Positions 26,327 through 35,231 of a stretch of DNA of 64,000 bases are shown one piece after another. Within the stretch, counting starts at the first letter, position 1; each line of letters starts with the position of its first letter. The stretch comes from JAVBQL01 sp031549085. Its GTDB lineage: Bacteria > Spirochaetota > GWE2-31-10 > MWDO01. Made by a program: the position numbers and the translations under genes. The stretch covers positions 124,001 to 188,000 of the forward strand of contig JAVBQL010000013.1 of NCBI GenBank assembly GCA_031549085.1. Reading direction: 5' to 3'. The notes below the pieces were generated by a model. It was not told the DNA's origin. It was given only the letters and a program-made list of their open reading frames with translations, and searched no databases.

Positions 26327-27994
26327 CTATTTTATCTCTTTTTTATTATCTCTCTTTCTATCTGCCTGCTCTCTGCTATATTTGGCTGCCATATTATTTG
26401 GATCTATCTTTAAAGCCATATCATAATCTTTTATCGCCCTATCATAGTCACCCTTCTCATCATATGCATTTCCTCTATTGTAGTAGTTGCTGCTACTATC
26501 AGGATCTAGCTTTATAGCTTTATTAAAATCCTTGATAGCTCTATCATAGTCACCTTTTCTGATATATGCATTTCCCCTATTACTATAGGCCTCTACATCA
26601 TTGGGATCTATCTTTATAGCTTTGCTAAAATCTTTTATAGCACTATCATTATCACCCCTTTTACTATATAGAACCCCTCTGCTGTAGTAGGCGTCTGCAT
26701 GATTGGTGTTTGATCTTATGGCCTCTCCATATGATTTTATGGCTCTATCATAGTCGCCCTTCTCTTCATATTCAACTGCTATATTATAGTGGGCTCCAGC
26801 ATTATTGGGATCAAGTTTCGCTGCCATCTCAAATTCCTCAAGAGCCCTATCATAGTCACCCTTTTTACCATATGTAACCCCCCTATTGCTGTAGGCAGAT
26901 GCATAGTTGGGATTAAGCTTTATAGCAGTGCTATAATCCTTTATAGCCATATCATAGTTTTCCAACTCATCATATGCATATCCTCTCTCATTATAGGCTC
27001 TTGCATCATTGGGGTTGAGCTTTATAACCTCACTATAATCTTTTATAGCCAAATCATATCTACCCTTTTTACTGTTTGCAAATCCTCTATTAGTGTATGC
27101 AAAATTGAGATTGTAGCCTATCCTTATGGCCTCATCAAAATCTTTTATGGCCCTATCATAGTCACCCTTTTTGCCATATGCAACTCCCCTGTTGATATAG
27201 ACACTTTTATAGGTGGAGTCTTCTCTTAAAGCTCTACTATAATCCTCTATGGCCAACGCATATTGCCCCATATTATCATATGTGAGCCCTCTCTGAAAAT
27301 AGGCCTCTGTATAATTGGGATCTATCTTTATAACTTCACTATAATCTTTTATAGCACTATTATAATCTCCCTTTTCATTATATATAGCTCCTCTCTCAAA
27401 GTAGGCGTCACTATAATTGGGATCTATCTTTATTGCTTCACTATAATCTTTTATGGCTCTATCATAACTATTTTTCTTGGCATATGAGTACCCTCTATAA
27501 TAGTAAGCTTTTGCATGATTGGGATTAAGTTTTATAGATTCGCTATAATCTTTTATAGCATTATCATAATCATTTTTAACATAGTAGATATTTCCTCTAT
27601 TAAAGTAGGCGTCCTCATAATTGGGATCTATCCTTATAGCCTCACTATAATCTTTTATAGCCAGATCATATTCACCCTTATTATCATACGCAAAACCTCT
27701 GTTATAGTAAGCACTCTCATAATCAGGGCCGATCTTTATAACTTCACTATAATCTCCTATAGCCAGATCATAATCACCCCTATTATAGTATGCATTTCCT
27801 CTATTAAAGTAGGCATACTCATCACTAGGATCTATCTTTATAACCTCACTATACTCTCTTATAGCTTGATCATATTCACCCCTACTATAGTGTTCATCTC
27901 CTCTTTTAAAGTGGAGATCAGCATCTTTGCTTCGAGCATTTAAAAAGAAAACAAAAGAAAAAATAATTAGAACAAAAATAGTTTTTTTTAACAT
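26327..27994 (-). CDS. Large exported TPR protein (about 15 repeats)
   Basis: A 555-residue protein: signal peptide (MLKKTIFVLIIFSFVFFLNA) and about fifteen almost perfect 34-residue TPRs (consensus AYxNRGxxYxxKGDYDxAIKDY), ending in a charged tail. First gene of the five-gene TPR run; AAAGGAGTC precedes the ATG. The 102-base DNA periodicity makes the locus a recombination hotspot, which may explain the different repeat numbers of the paralogues. Role probably scaffolding in the periplasm or cell envelope. Confidence 0.87.
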   Translation of the reverse strand: MLKKTIFVLIIFSFVFFLNARSKDADLHFKRGDEHYSRGEYDQAIREYSEVIKIDPSDEYAYFNRGNAYYNRGDYDLAIGDYSEVIKIGPDYESAYYNRGFAYDNKGEYDLAIKDYSEAIRIDPNYEDAYFNRGNIYYVKNDYDNAIKDYSESIKLNPNHAKAYYYRGYSYAKKNSYDRAIKDYSEAIKIDPNYSDAYFERGAIYNEKGDYNSAIKDYSEVIKIDPNYTEAYFQRGLTYDNMGQYALAIEDYSRALREDSTYKSVYINRGVAYGKKGDYDRAIKDFDEAIRIGYNLNFAYTNRGFANSKKGRYDLAIKDYSEVIKLNPNDARAYNERGYAYDELENYDMAIKDYSTAIKLNPNYASAYSNRGVTYGKKGDYDRALEEFEMAAKLDPNNAGAHYNIAVEYEEKGDYDRAIKSYGEAIRSNTNHADAYYSRGVLYSKRGDNDSAIKDFSKAIKIDPNDVEAYSNRGNAYIRKGDYDRAIKDFNKAIKLDPDSSSNYYNRGNAYDEKGDYDRAIKDYDMALKIDPNNMAAKYSREQADRKRDNKKEIK

Positions 27995-28201
27995 TAGAAA
28001 AAGACTCCTTTCTATAATTCTTTATATAGACAATAACCCTACTTTTTATCTAAATCTTGCTGTAAAACCATAAATTTAAGAATATATTAGATGAATAGTG
28101 ACTATTTGTCAAAAAAATATTTTTCTTTTTATAAATTTGCAATTATTTAAAAGCTCCAGCATAAATATGATATAATATCAACTACATTTAAGAATAGTTA
28201 T

Positions 28202-28262
28202 TTGACATTTTTTCACGATAAATATATAAAGTATAATAGCTTTTAGGCTTATTATACTTTGT
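28202..28262 (+). promoter_or_regulatory. Promoter and leader hairpin upstream of the 28340 gene
   Basis: TTGACA (28202-28207), 17-base spacer, TATAAA (28225-28230). Directly after it, AAAGTATAATA (28228-28238) and TATTATACTTT (28252-28262) form a perfect 11-bp hairpin that would start near the transcript's 5' end. Confidence 0.55.
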
Positions 28263-28339
28263 TGAACTCTTCTATGTGGGTTTTATAAAAAATATTTCAT
28301 ACCCCCCCTCATTGGGAGAGTCGATAATAGAGTCATCTT

Positions 28340-28957
28340 ATGAAACGGTCTCTCATATTTTTTTTGCTACTCATAAATTTATCACTCTACTCAAATGATG
28401 AGACCTCAGATAGATATTCACCCATTCGTCCAACATATCTGATTGATATCTCAATAAATCCGGGACTTGGTATATATGTTGGGGATTTTTATAACCACTT
28501 AGTTAGAGATGGTGCATATACAATGACCCCTGTCTTTGATCTCTATGTCTCACTCTTTTTTATCAAATATTTTGGTATTCAAGCACTCATAAGCAGCGGC
28601 TGTGTTATACATCCACAGTCAGAACCCATAGAGGGGACAATCTTATATATGGGCTTGGAGCTATTTGGACAATATGATTTTAAGTATGCCTATCTAAAGC
28701 TGCTGACAGGAGCAGGGTTTCAACATACAACAATGCTTCTGCAGTGGTATTCATCTGCTTTTTTTGAGGTTGGATTTGAATTTGCGGTTAGAATTACCGA
28801 ATATCTCTATATAAACACAGGGGTTAGATACAGAAGGGCATTCCTGGAGAGTATAATAATTTATAAAAAATATAATTTAGCAGAAAATGATACACTATCA
28901 AGTGTTACAATCTCAAGCGGCATAACTTTTAGAGTAAAAAATTGGATAAAAAAATAG
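28340..28957 (+). CDS. Exported protein, possibly outer-membrane beta-barrel
   Basis: A 205-residue protein with signal peptide (MKRSLIFFLLLINLSLYSN). The mature part alternates hydrophobic and polar residues with many aromatics (YLIDISINPGLGIYVGDFYN, LYVSLFFIKYFGIQALI, VGFEFAVRITEYLYINTGVR) in the manner of short beta-barrels. I do not recognise the family. It ends 22 bases before galE on the same strand, so they may be cotranscribed. The ribosome site is weak. Confidence 0.62.
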   Translation: MKRSLIFFLLLINLSLYSNDETSDRYSPIRPTYLIDISINPGLGIYVGDFYNHLVRDGAYTMTPVFDLYVSLFFIKYFGIQALISSGCVIHPQSEPIEGTILYMGLELFGQYDFKYAYLKLLTGAGFQHTTMLLQWYSSAFFEVGFEFAVRITEYLYINTGVRYRRAFLESIIIYKKYNLAENDTLSSVTISSGITFRVKNWIKK

Positions 28958-28979
28958 TTTTTTTTAGGGAGCATGCAAA

Positions 28980-29957
28980 ATGGGAAATATTTTAGTTGTA
29001 GGCGGAGCAGGATACATTGGTTCTCACATGGTCTATCTCTTGAGAGAGAGAGGATACAATGTAACCGTTTTTGACAATTTCTCTAAAGGACACTTGGAAG
29101 CAATACCAAAAGATGTAAAGTATGTTAAGGGTGACCTGGGAGACAAGGAGGCTATAACAAAGGCCTTGATAGAGCATAACATAGATACAGTTTTACACTT
29201 TGCAGCCTTTATAGAGGTTGGAGAGAGTGTGTTGCTTCCAAGTAAATATTATATCAACAATCTATCAAAAGTAATAAATCTACTGGACACATTGATAGAA
29301 AACAGCATTCACAACTTTCTCTTCTCATCCACAGCAGCAGTATTTGGTAATCCACTAACCAATTTCATAGATGAAAATCATACAAAAAAACCTATAAACC
29401 CATATGGAAAGACAAAGCTTTTTGTAGAAGAGATCTTAAAAGACTATAAAAAAGCATATGATCTAAACTATACCGTTTTTAGATATTTTAATGCAAGCGG
29501 AGCATCAATCAACTATCCAATAGGCGAGAGCCATTCGCCAGAGTCCCATCTTATTCCAATAATATTGCAGGCGGCAGATGGTAAGAGAGACTCAATCAAG
29601 GTATATGGAAAAGACTATGAGACAAAAGATGGTACATGCATTAGAGACTTTATCCATGTTGATGATCTAGCAAAGGCGCATATACTTGGAATGGAAAGAA
29701 TGGTCGCAGAGAATGTAAGTGATGACTTCAACCTTGGAAGCGGAAATGGCTACTCTGTTCTTGAGGTAATAAACAAGGCAAAAAAGATAACAGGTGTAGA
29801 TTTTAAAGCAGAGTTTGGCGAGAGAAGAGCTGGAGATCCAGCAATACTTGTTGCTGATTCAAAAAAGGCAAAAGATATATTGGGCTGGCAGGCAGAACTG
29901 CCTCTTGACACCATTGTAAAAACTGCATGGGAGTGGGAAAGAAATAGGAAGTATTAG
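28980..29957 (+). CDS. galE: UDP-glucose 4-epimerase
   Basis: A 325-residue extended short-chain dehydrogenase. NAD-binding GGAGYIGSHM at residues 7-16, catalytic Ser/Tyr/Lys in SSTAAVFG and NPYGKTKLF, RYFNASGA and the specific FIHVDDLAKAHIL. It interconverts UDP-glucose and UDP-galactose for surface polysaccharide or galactose use. AGGGAG precedes the ATG. The stop codon lies within a hairpin shared with the convergent gene. Confidence 0.95.
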   Translation: MGNILVVGGAGYIGSHMVYLLRERGYNVTVFDNFSKGHLEAIPKDVKYVKGDLGDKEAITKALIEHNIDTVLHFAAFIEVGESVLLPSKYYINNLSKVINLLDTLIENSIHNFLFSSTAAVFGNPLTNFIDENHTKKPINPYGKTKLFVEEILKDYKKAYDLNYTVFRYFNASGASINYPIGESHSPESHLIPIILQAADGKRDSIKVYGKDYETKDGTCIRDFIHVDDLAKAHILGMERMVAENVSDDFNLGSGNGYSVLEVINKAKKITGVDFKAEFGERRAGDPAILVADSKKAKDILGWQAELPLDTIVKTAWEWERNRKY

Positions 29958-29986
29958 TCTAAAAAAAAGATTTTTATAGACTAATA
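29952..29986. terminator. Hairpin overlapping the ends of two convergent genes
   Basis: TATTAGTCTA (29952-29961) pairs with TAGACTAATA (29977-29986). The structure contains both stop codons and the A/T-rich 15-base gap as loop. It is a candidate bidirectional terminator, though the T run is in the loop rather than after the stem. Confidence 0.5.
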
Positions 29987-30942
29987 GAGAGTGAAAAATT
30001 AACTCTTTGCTCTATGTCACCATTAAGATTGTTTCGTTGCATTACAAAACCAGCATCAAAATTCAATCTGTCGAAAAAAGCGAGATCTTTACCTGTAGAT
30101 TTTTTATATATTCTCTTTATCATTGATGCAAACCAGAAAGGAATTGAACAAAATGGTAATATAACAGCTCCTGTTACCATTGCTGGAGGGAGAGCAACAA
30201 CAAATAAAAACCAACCTATACCAGAATATGTAGTATCATGGGAATCATTTGTTGGATAACACATAAAAGCTATACCTGCAGAAAGAATGGCAAGCCCAGC
30301 AAGTGTAAAAACTCCACTAGCAGCAGTAACCACTATACCTGCTGTAATGCATTGTTTATATTTTGCAAGACTATTATCATAACTATCTATATTAATTGCC
30401 CATATTCCATCATAGAAAGTTTTAATAAAATTTCTATCCTCACTATTAAACTTAGTTCCACTAATTTTTGTAGAGAGAGCATTTGACAGTCTATTGAGAA
30501 GTTTTAGGAGTCCTGTTTTATTTGAAATAGAGGCCATTTCGCTTTTAGCTACTACAACATCACCTCTATCTACATCAATACCTCTTGCATATATAAAACA
30601 ATCATTTTTTATATTAGTTATATTAGGTATCAAGACAATATCTGCACCAACAGATTTTCCAACTTCAATAGCCATCTTATTACTAATTTCTTTCCCTTTT
30701 TTAATATTCAATTCAGTTAATTTATTATCAATAGTCTCTTTATCAACAACATAATATTCTCCTAGGTCTATCATCGATATAATAAAGTTTTCATATAGTA
30801 ACTCTATAGTAACTTCATCAAAATCGCTCCTTATATGAAATGGAAAAATAGCTATTTTTGTTCTTCTAAAACTCTCATTAGCAGCCAAGCTAAAAAGAGA
30901 GAGAAGTAAAATGAATAAAACAAAAAGAATTTTTTTAATCAT
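29974..30942 (-). CDS. Exported CsgG/TolB-N-like protein with two membrane helices
   Basis: About 322 residues from ATG 30942 (an in-frame ATG at 30957 is possible but has no better ribosome site). Signal peptide MIKKILFVLFILLLSLFSLA, then an alpha/beta domain (about 25-150) with TKIAIFPFHI, YYVVDKETIDNKL and ADIVLIPNI, like the CsgG/LpoB/TolB N-terminal fold. After about 180 the chain has two long hydrophobic helices (GIVVTAASGVFTLAGLAILS, FLFVVALPPAMVTGAVILPF). A similar N-terminal domain opens the WD40 protein at 33738. The function is unknown; an envelope-associated sensor or assembly factor is a guess. Confidence 0.65.
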   Translation of the reverse strand: MIKKILFVLFILLLSLFSLAANESFRRTKIAIFPFHIRSDFDEVTIELLYENFIISMIDLGEYYVVDKETIDNKLTELNIKKGKEISNKMAIEVGKSVGADIVLIPNITNIKNDCFIYARGIDVDRGDVVVAKSEMASISNKTGLLKLLNRLSNALSTKISGTKFNSEDRNFIKTFYDGIWAINIDSYDNSLAKYKQCITAGIVVTAASGVFTLAGLAILSAGIAFMCYPTNDSHDTTYSGIGWFLFVVALPPAMVTGAVILPFCSIPFWFASMIKRIYKKSTGKDLAFFDRLNFDAGFVMQRNNLNGDIEQRVNFSLSISL

Positions 30943-30963
30943 AACCCGCCACAACATATAAAA

Positions 30964-30992
30964 AATTCAGCTATTAAAATTAATAGCTGAAA
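30964..30992 (-). terminator. Terminator of ilvBN
   Basis: TTCAGCTATTA (30966-30976) and TAATAGCTGAA (30981-30991) form a perfect 11-bp stem; on the minus strand a T run follows, directly after the ilvN stop. Confidence 0.8.
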
Positions 30993-31001
30993 AATATTTT
31001 T

Positions 31002-31478
31002 CTACCCAATAGGGAGAGCCAGAGGACCTGTTCGCAGCAGATCCTGTATGCCATAGGCTCTCATATTATCAATAAAGCCATTTATTTTACCGCTGTGTCC
31101 TGTAAGCTCTACAACAAAATATTTTGGAGAGACATGGACAATTTTCCCTTGAAAAATTGATACCACTCTGCAGAGAGACTCCTCTGTTTGGGCAGTTCTG
31201 GTAACACGAATTAAAACAAGTTCTCTCTCAACCTTCTCATCAACATCATCAATCAAGAAAACTTTTATAACATCAATAAGCTTATTCATCTGCTTTACAA
31301 CTTGCTTGATCACACTCTCTTCACAATCAAAAGTTATAGTCATTCTGGAGGTTTCACTGTTTTCAGATGGTCCCACAATCAAGGTGGTAATGTTGTAGCC
31401 TCGCCCTGTTATTGTCTGTGTAACTTTCGCCAAAACGCCATGTCTATTTTCAACAATAAGAGATAGTATATATTTCAT
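31002..31478 (-). CDS. ilvN: Acetolactate synthase small (regulatory) subunit
   Basis: A 158-residue regulatory subunit. N-terminal ACT domain (LIVENRHGVLAKVTQTITGR, GYNITTLIVG) binds valine for feedback control; a second ferredoxin-fold domain completes the usual length. Its start overlaps the ilvB stop by one base, indicating translational coupling. It is followed by an intrinsic terminator. Confidence 0.95.
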   Translation of the reverse strand: MKYILSLIVENRHGVLAKVTQTITGRGYNITTLIVGPSENSETSRMTITFDCEESVIKQVVKQMNKLIDVIKVFLIDDVDEKVERELVLIRVTRTAQTEESLCRVVSIFQGKIVHVSPKYFVVELTGHSGKINGFIDNMRAYGIQDLLRTGPLALPIG

Positions 31479-33217
31479 TATAGATTACCTCCATTTAATA
31501 CTTCATCAAGGCTCTTGCCTGATGGAACCATAGGCCAAACATTCTCTTCCCTTTCTGTCATAACATCAATGATGTATGGTCTATCTCTCTTTCCAGAAAA
31601 AGCCTCTTTTAGAACATCATCAAGCTCCTCTTTTTTAAATACTCTCTTTCCAAAAGATCTGTATGCCTCAGCAACCTTTACAAAGTCAGGCAGGTAAGCA
31701 TCACATACCTCTGGGTTTCCTTCACAGCTTCTGTTATCAAATTCACAATCGAGTAGACATGTAGAGGAGTATCTCTTCTCATTAAAAAGCTCCTGCCACT
31801 GCCTAACCATACCAAGAAAGCCATTATTCATAATTAATACAACAAGAGGCACTCTCTCAATTACTGCTGTTGCAAGCTCCTGAATGTTCATCTGAAAACC
31901 GCCATCTCCAACAATACATAGAACCGGTCTATCCGGGTTTGCAATCTTTGCTCCAATTGCAGCAGGGAAACCAAAGCCCATTGTTCCAAAACCGCCAGAG
32001 GTTATCTGTGTTCTTGGCGCTTGAAATTTATAGTAGAGTGCTGCCCACATCTGGTGCTGACCTACATCAGTAACCAATATTGTATCATCAGGGACACACT
32101 TATTCACAGATTCAAAAACCTCTATGGCTGTGAGCCTCTTCTGATCTCTTGGCACAAAATGTGCAAGCTTCTTTACCTCTTTTATATAGTCTGTCCACTC
32201 AGCCCTCTCTTGCTTCTGTAAGAGTGGGAGCATCTTCTTGAGGATTATCTTTAGATCCCCAACCACAGGTATATCAACATGCTTATTCTTATTGATAGAT
32301 GATGAATCAATATCAACATGAATTATCTTTGCATTTGGAGCAAACTTATCAAAATTGCTTAAAGCTCTATCTTCAAAGCGAGTCCCCAAAGCAATTATTA
32401 AGTCGGCACTCTGTATAGCCTTGTTCGCCCCAACAGTACCATGCATACCAAGCATTCCCAAAAAGAGCGGAGAGTCATATCTCACAACACCAAGCCCCAT
32501 AAGAGTTGCAACAGCTGGAATACTTGAGGTCTCCATAAGCCTATTTATCTCCTCTGCAGAGTTGCTTATTACTGCTCCACCACCAACAATCATAATAGGT
32601 TTTTTAGAGTTCTCAATAAGTTTCGCTATCTTTTCAAGCTGACCCATATTCCCCTCAAGATGAGGCTTATAACCTCTGATGTTTGCTTCAAAATCATACT
32701 CAAAGTGGTACTCTTTTAAGAGAACATCTTTTGGCAAATCTAAAACTATTGCACCCGGTCTCCCAGTCTTTGCAAGTAGAAATGAGTTCTTAACTGTGCG
32801 AGCCAAATCTTTTACATCATGAACCAAATAGTTATGCTTTGTTATTGGGTTTGTAATCCCTGTAACATCAGCCTCTTGGAAGGCATCATTGCCTATCATT
32901 GATGTTGGAACCTGACCGCTTATACATACAATAGGTGAAGAATCAAAATTTGCTGTTGCGATACCCGTAACAGTATTTGTTGCCCCCGGACCTGAAGTAA
33001 CCAAGACGACGCCGACCTTTCCAGTAGTTCTTGCATAGCCATCAGCCATATGTACAGCTGCTTGCTCATGCCTTGTTAATACCACCCTAATCTCTTTTAC
33101 ACCATAGAGAGCATCAAAAATGGGAATAGCCATTCCGCCAGGATAACCAAAGATTACCTCAACTCCTTCTCTCTTAAGTGCTTCAACCAGTATTTTACTA
33201 CCGTTCATCTTTTGCAT
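31478..33217 (-). CDS. ilvB: Acetolactate synthase large (catalytic) subunit
   Basis: A 579-residue thiamine-diphosphate enzyme for branched-chain amino acid synthesis (two pyruvate to acetolactate; pyruvate + 2-oxobutyrate to acetohydroxybutyrate). Markers: FGYPGGMAIPIFDAL, the catalytic Glu in RHEQAAVHMADGYAR, the FAD/beta domain and the ThDP motif GDGGFQMNIQELATA with NNGFLGMVRQWQ. A segment with four Cys (CLLDCEFDNRSCEGNPEVC) lies after the ThDP motif; similar Cys-containing insertions are known in some anaerobes' enzymes. GAGGTG precedes the ATG. ilvN follows with one-base overlap. Confidence 0.96.
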   Translation of the reverse strand: MQKMNGSKILVEALKREGVEVIFGYPGGMAIPIFDALYGVKEIRVVLTRHEQAAVHMADGYARTTGKVGVVLVTSGPGATNTVTGIATANFDSSPIVCISGQVPTSMIGNDAFQEADVTGITNPITKHNYLVHDVKDLARTVKNSFLLAKTGRPGAIVLDLPKDVLLKEYHFEYDFEANIRGYKPHLEGNMGQLEKIAKLIENSKKPIMIVGGGAVISNSAEEINRLMETSSIPAVATLMGLGVVRYDSPLFLGMLGMHGTVGANKAIQSADLIIALGTRFEDRALSNFDKFAPNAKIIHVDIDSSSINKNKHVDIPVVGDLKIILKKMLPLLQKQERAEWTDYIKEVKKLAHFVPRDQKRLTAIEVFESVNKCVPDDTILVTDVGQHQMWAALYYKFQAPRTQITSGGFGTMGFGFPAAIGAKIANPDRPVLCIVGDGGFQMNIQELATAVIERVPLVVLIMNNGFLGMVRQWQELFNEKRYSSTCLLDCEFDNRSCEGNPEVCDAYLPDFVKVAEAYRSFGKRVFKKEELDDVLKEAFSGKRDRPYIIDVMTEREENVWPMVPSGKSLDEVLNGGNL

Positions 33218-33256
33218 AAAAACACCTCGTCTTCGTCTTGTTAAATCTAATAGTAG

Positions 33257-33285
33257 ATAATAATAAAATAATGGGATTTTGTCAA
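33257..33285 (-). promoter_or_regulatory. Promoter of ilvBN
   Basis: On the minus strand TTGACA (33285-33280), 17-base spacer and TATTAT (33262-33257), ending about 40 bases before the ilvB ATG. The short leader shows no attenuator-like leader peptide. Confidence 0.7.
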
Positions 33286-33299
33286 AAAAGATCTTTTGT

Positions 33300-33393
33300 G
33301 TGCCACGTTCTTTTTGATAAATATCTTTTATAAAAAGAATATTCTTTTTCTGATTTTTTTTTACTAGCCGTGTTCGTCTGATAGATATCTTTT
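33300..33393. repeat. Two tandem R1 left ends
   Basis: GCCACGTTCTTTTTGATAAA with TATCTTTTA at 33302-33331 and CCGTGTTCGTCTGATAGATA with TCTTTTA at 33368-33394 are successive copies of the same terminus in the same orientation. Confidence 0.65.
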
Positions 33394-33485
33394 AATAAAA
33401 AAATATTGTCTCTCTAAATAAAATGATAAATAGACTCTATTTTATCAATAATCTTATCCAAGCTTTTATGAGCGATTAGTCTTAT

Positions 33486-33655
33486 TTTCTGGGTTACTGG
33501 TCATTAATATGGATATATAATGAGTAAACGCCACTTAAAAAAGAGAAAAAAAGTAAATATTTAGAAAGGGGGATATAATCCCATCTCTAAATATTTACTT
33601 TTTTTCTTTTTTGAGTAGTGTTCGCTCATTATATATTCTCATACTGATGAGACTC
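33486..33655. repeat. R2 hairpin element, copy 4
   Basis: Palindrome between the ilvB start region and the WD40 gene's 3' end. Apical stem: GTAAATATTTAGAAAGGGGG with CCCATCTCTAAATATTTAC. Outer arms: AATGAGTAAACGCCACTT with GAGTAGTGTTCGCTCATT. Its left flank (TTATCCAAGCTTTTATGAGC) matches, inverted, the right flank of copy 6, so the full unit is longer than the core. Confidence 0.8.
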
Positions 33656-33737
33656 TACATTTTGTTTAATATTATATAGTACATTCATAATAAAAAAATT
33701 ATATATTATAGAAAAATCTATCTAAAACTTTAATAGA

Positions 33738-35084
33738 CTACTTAAATATCTGCCATATCTCCAAGTAGCAATTTTTTAAACCCAAAACTATATATTTTCC
33801 ATCTGGAGAAACTGCACTAGACAGAGCATGCTTCACATACCTTGATTCTATGCTATCCCCATCCTCTACATCATAAATTTTCATATACTCTTCGCTGCCA
33901 GTTAAGATATAGTCTCCATCGGGAAACATTGCAGCTGCATTAAACTTCGAGCTATAATAGGAACTGCCACTAATAGTCTTCTTTATAGTGAACTCTTCGC
34001 TATCCCATAGATAAAGTTTATTTTCACTATCACAAGACAAAATATATCTACTATCTTGCCTTGAGCTCATAAATGTTATAGCCCTATCATGAAAATGGAG
34101 ATTTTTCAAAAAATTGCCTGTTGAAACATCATATGCATATATCACTTTATCTGTCCCACCGCTAAAAACATATTTTGAATCAGCAGAGAATACTACAGAA
34201 TTGGTAAACTTTTTCTCTCCATCAAATACTCTTACCAGTCCGCCTGTAGCAAGATCCCACAGCCTAATGGCATAGTCCTGTCCCACAGTCACAATATATT
34301 TCCCATCAAAAGAGAAAGATGCAGAGAATAACTGTGATGTATTATCGCTTTTAAACTTAAAGAGAGTCTTACTGCTCTCAATATCTATCAATCGCATATC
34401 TTTCTCTGTACCGCCAGTAAAAATATACTTTCCATCCGGAGAGACGATAGTGTAGTTCCCACAATTATCTATAGACTTTATAAGAGATCCGCTTTGCATA
34501 CTCCATATGGAGACCACTCGATCTTTTCCAGCAGAGTAGATATACTCTCCATCTGGAGAGAAGGCTACAAAAGAGACCGCTTGATTATGTCCACGAAATT
34601 TATGAAGCTCTTTAACTTTGAAAGTTTTCTCTGATATAATATCTGCCATCTCTACAATTTTACCATATTTGTCACTATCTTTTGATGAGAAAACTGCAGA
34701 GGTTGATGTGTCCAGCCTGCCACTCTCAACATCTACTCTTTTAATAGAGACCATAGAATCATCCCTGTTAAGTTTTTTTACAGAACCCATAAAGAGTACC
34801 TTTGCCCCATACTTCTTTGAGAGATCAAGCAGATGTTCTCTAACAAATGAGTCCCTATCCTGCTCTGACAGCAGCTCTCTCATATTTATAAATTCTTCTG
34901 CATTGATTACATTGTAAATTTTTCTTCCCCTAAGCTCACTTCTAAATTTTTGAGTAAAATTTTCTCCATCATCATTTAAAAAGGGAACAACCATAGACTT
35001 TATCTTTGCCTCAATAGTTGACAGTGATAGAAAAACTAAAATTAGCAGAAGAATGTATTTTTTTGCTTTTGATATTATCTCCAT
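33738..35084 (-). CDS. Exported WD40 beta-propeller protein with TolB-N/CsgG-like N-domain
   Basis: A 448-residue protein: N-terminal signal or anchor (ILLLILVFLSLSTIEA), an alpha/beta domain (about 28-155; KSMVVPFLNDDGE, ...AKVLFMGSVKKL) and a seven-bladed-type WD40 region (about 165-445) with repeated S(P/F)DGKY(I/V) and xxxWD motifs. The general plan, small alpha/beta domain followed by a propeller, recalls TolB, but the propeller here is the eukaryote-like WD40 type. Probably a periplasmic interaction scaffold. GAGGGC precedes the ATG. Confidence 0.8.
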   Translation of the reverse strand: MEIISKAKKYILLLILVFLSLSTIEAKIKSMVVPFLNDDGENFTQKFRSELRGRKIYNVINAEEFINMRELLSEQDRDSFVREHLLDLSKKYGAKVLFMGSVKKLNRDDSMVSIKRVDVESGRLDTSTSAVFSSKDSDKYGKIVEMADIISEKTFKVKELHKFRGHNQAVSFVAFSPDGEYIYSAGKDRVVSIWSMQSGSLIKSIDNCGNYTIVSPDGKYIFTGGTEKDMRLIDIESSKTLFKFKSDNTSQLFSASFSFDGKYIVTVGQDYAIRLWDLATGGLVRVFDGEKKFTNSVVFSADSKYVFSGGTDKVIYAYDVSTGNFLKNLHFHDRAITFMSSRQDSRYILSCDSENKLYLWDSEEFTIKKTISGSSYYSSKFNAAAMFPDGDYILTGSEEYMKIYDVEDGDSIESRYVKHALSSAVSPDGKYIVLGLKNCYLEIWQIFK

Positions 35085-35231
35085 ATAAAAATGCCCTCTT
35101 TTTATGTATTTACTAAATTGATAAAAGCTAAAATTATAATGAAAAATAGAATAAAATTACCTCTCATATTCTATAATATTTTTATATTTTGTCAATAAGT
35201 AAATATATAGAGAGGTTTTTTGTTAAAAAAT

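Noticed and set aside
26789..27943. Three long open frames opposite the large TPR gene
   Set aside because: They arise from the 102-base periodicity of the TPR coding strand; Ile/Tyr/Ser-rich, repeated, no start signals.
22335..27994. Regular DNA repeats resembling a CRISPR array
   Set aside because: The period is 102 bases, all in frame, and encodes TPR motifs; there are no short direct repeats with unique spacers and no cas genes.
31700..31770. Four-Cys insertion in ilvB as a novel iron-sulfur site
   Set aside because: Comparable Cys-containing insertions are known to me in IlvB of other anaerobes, so it is not novel; no evidence for a cluster.
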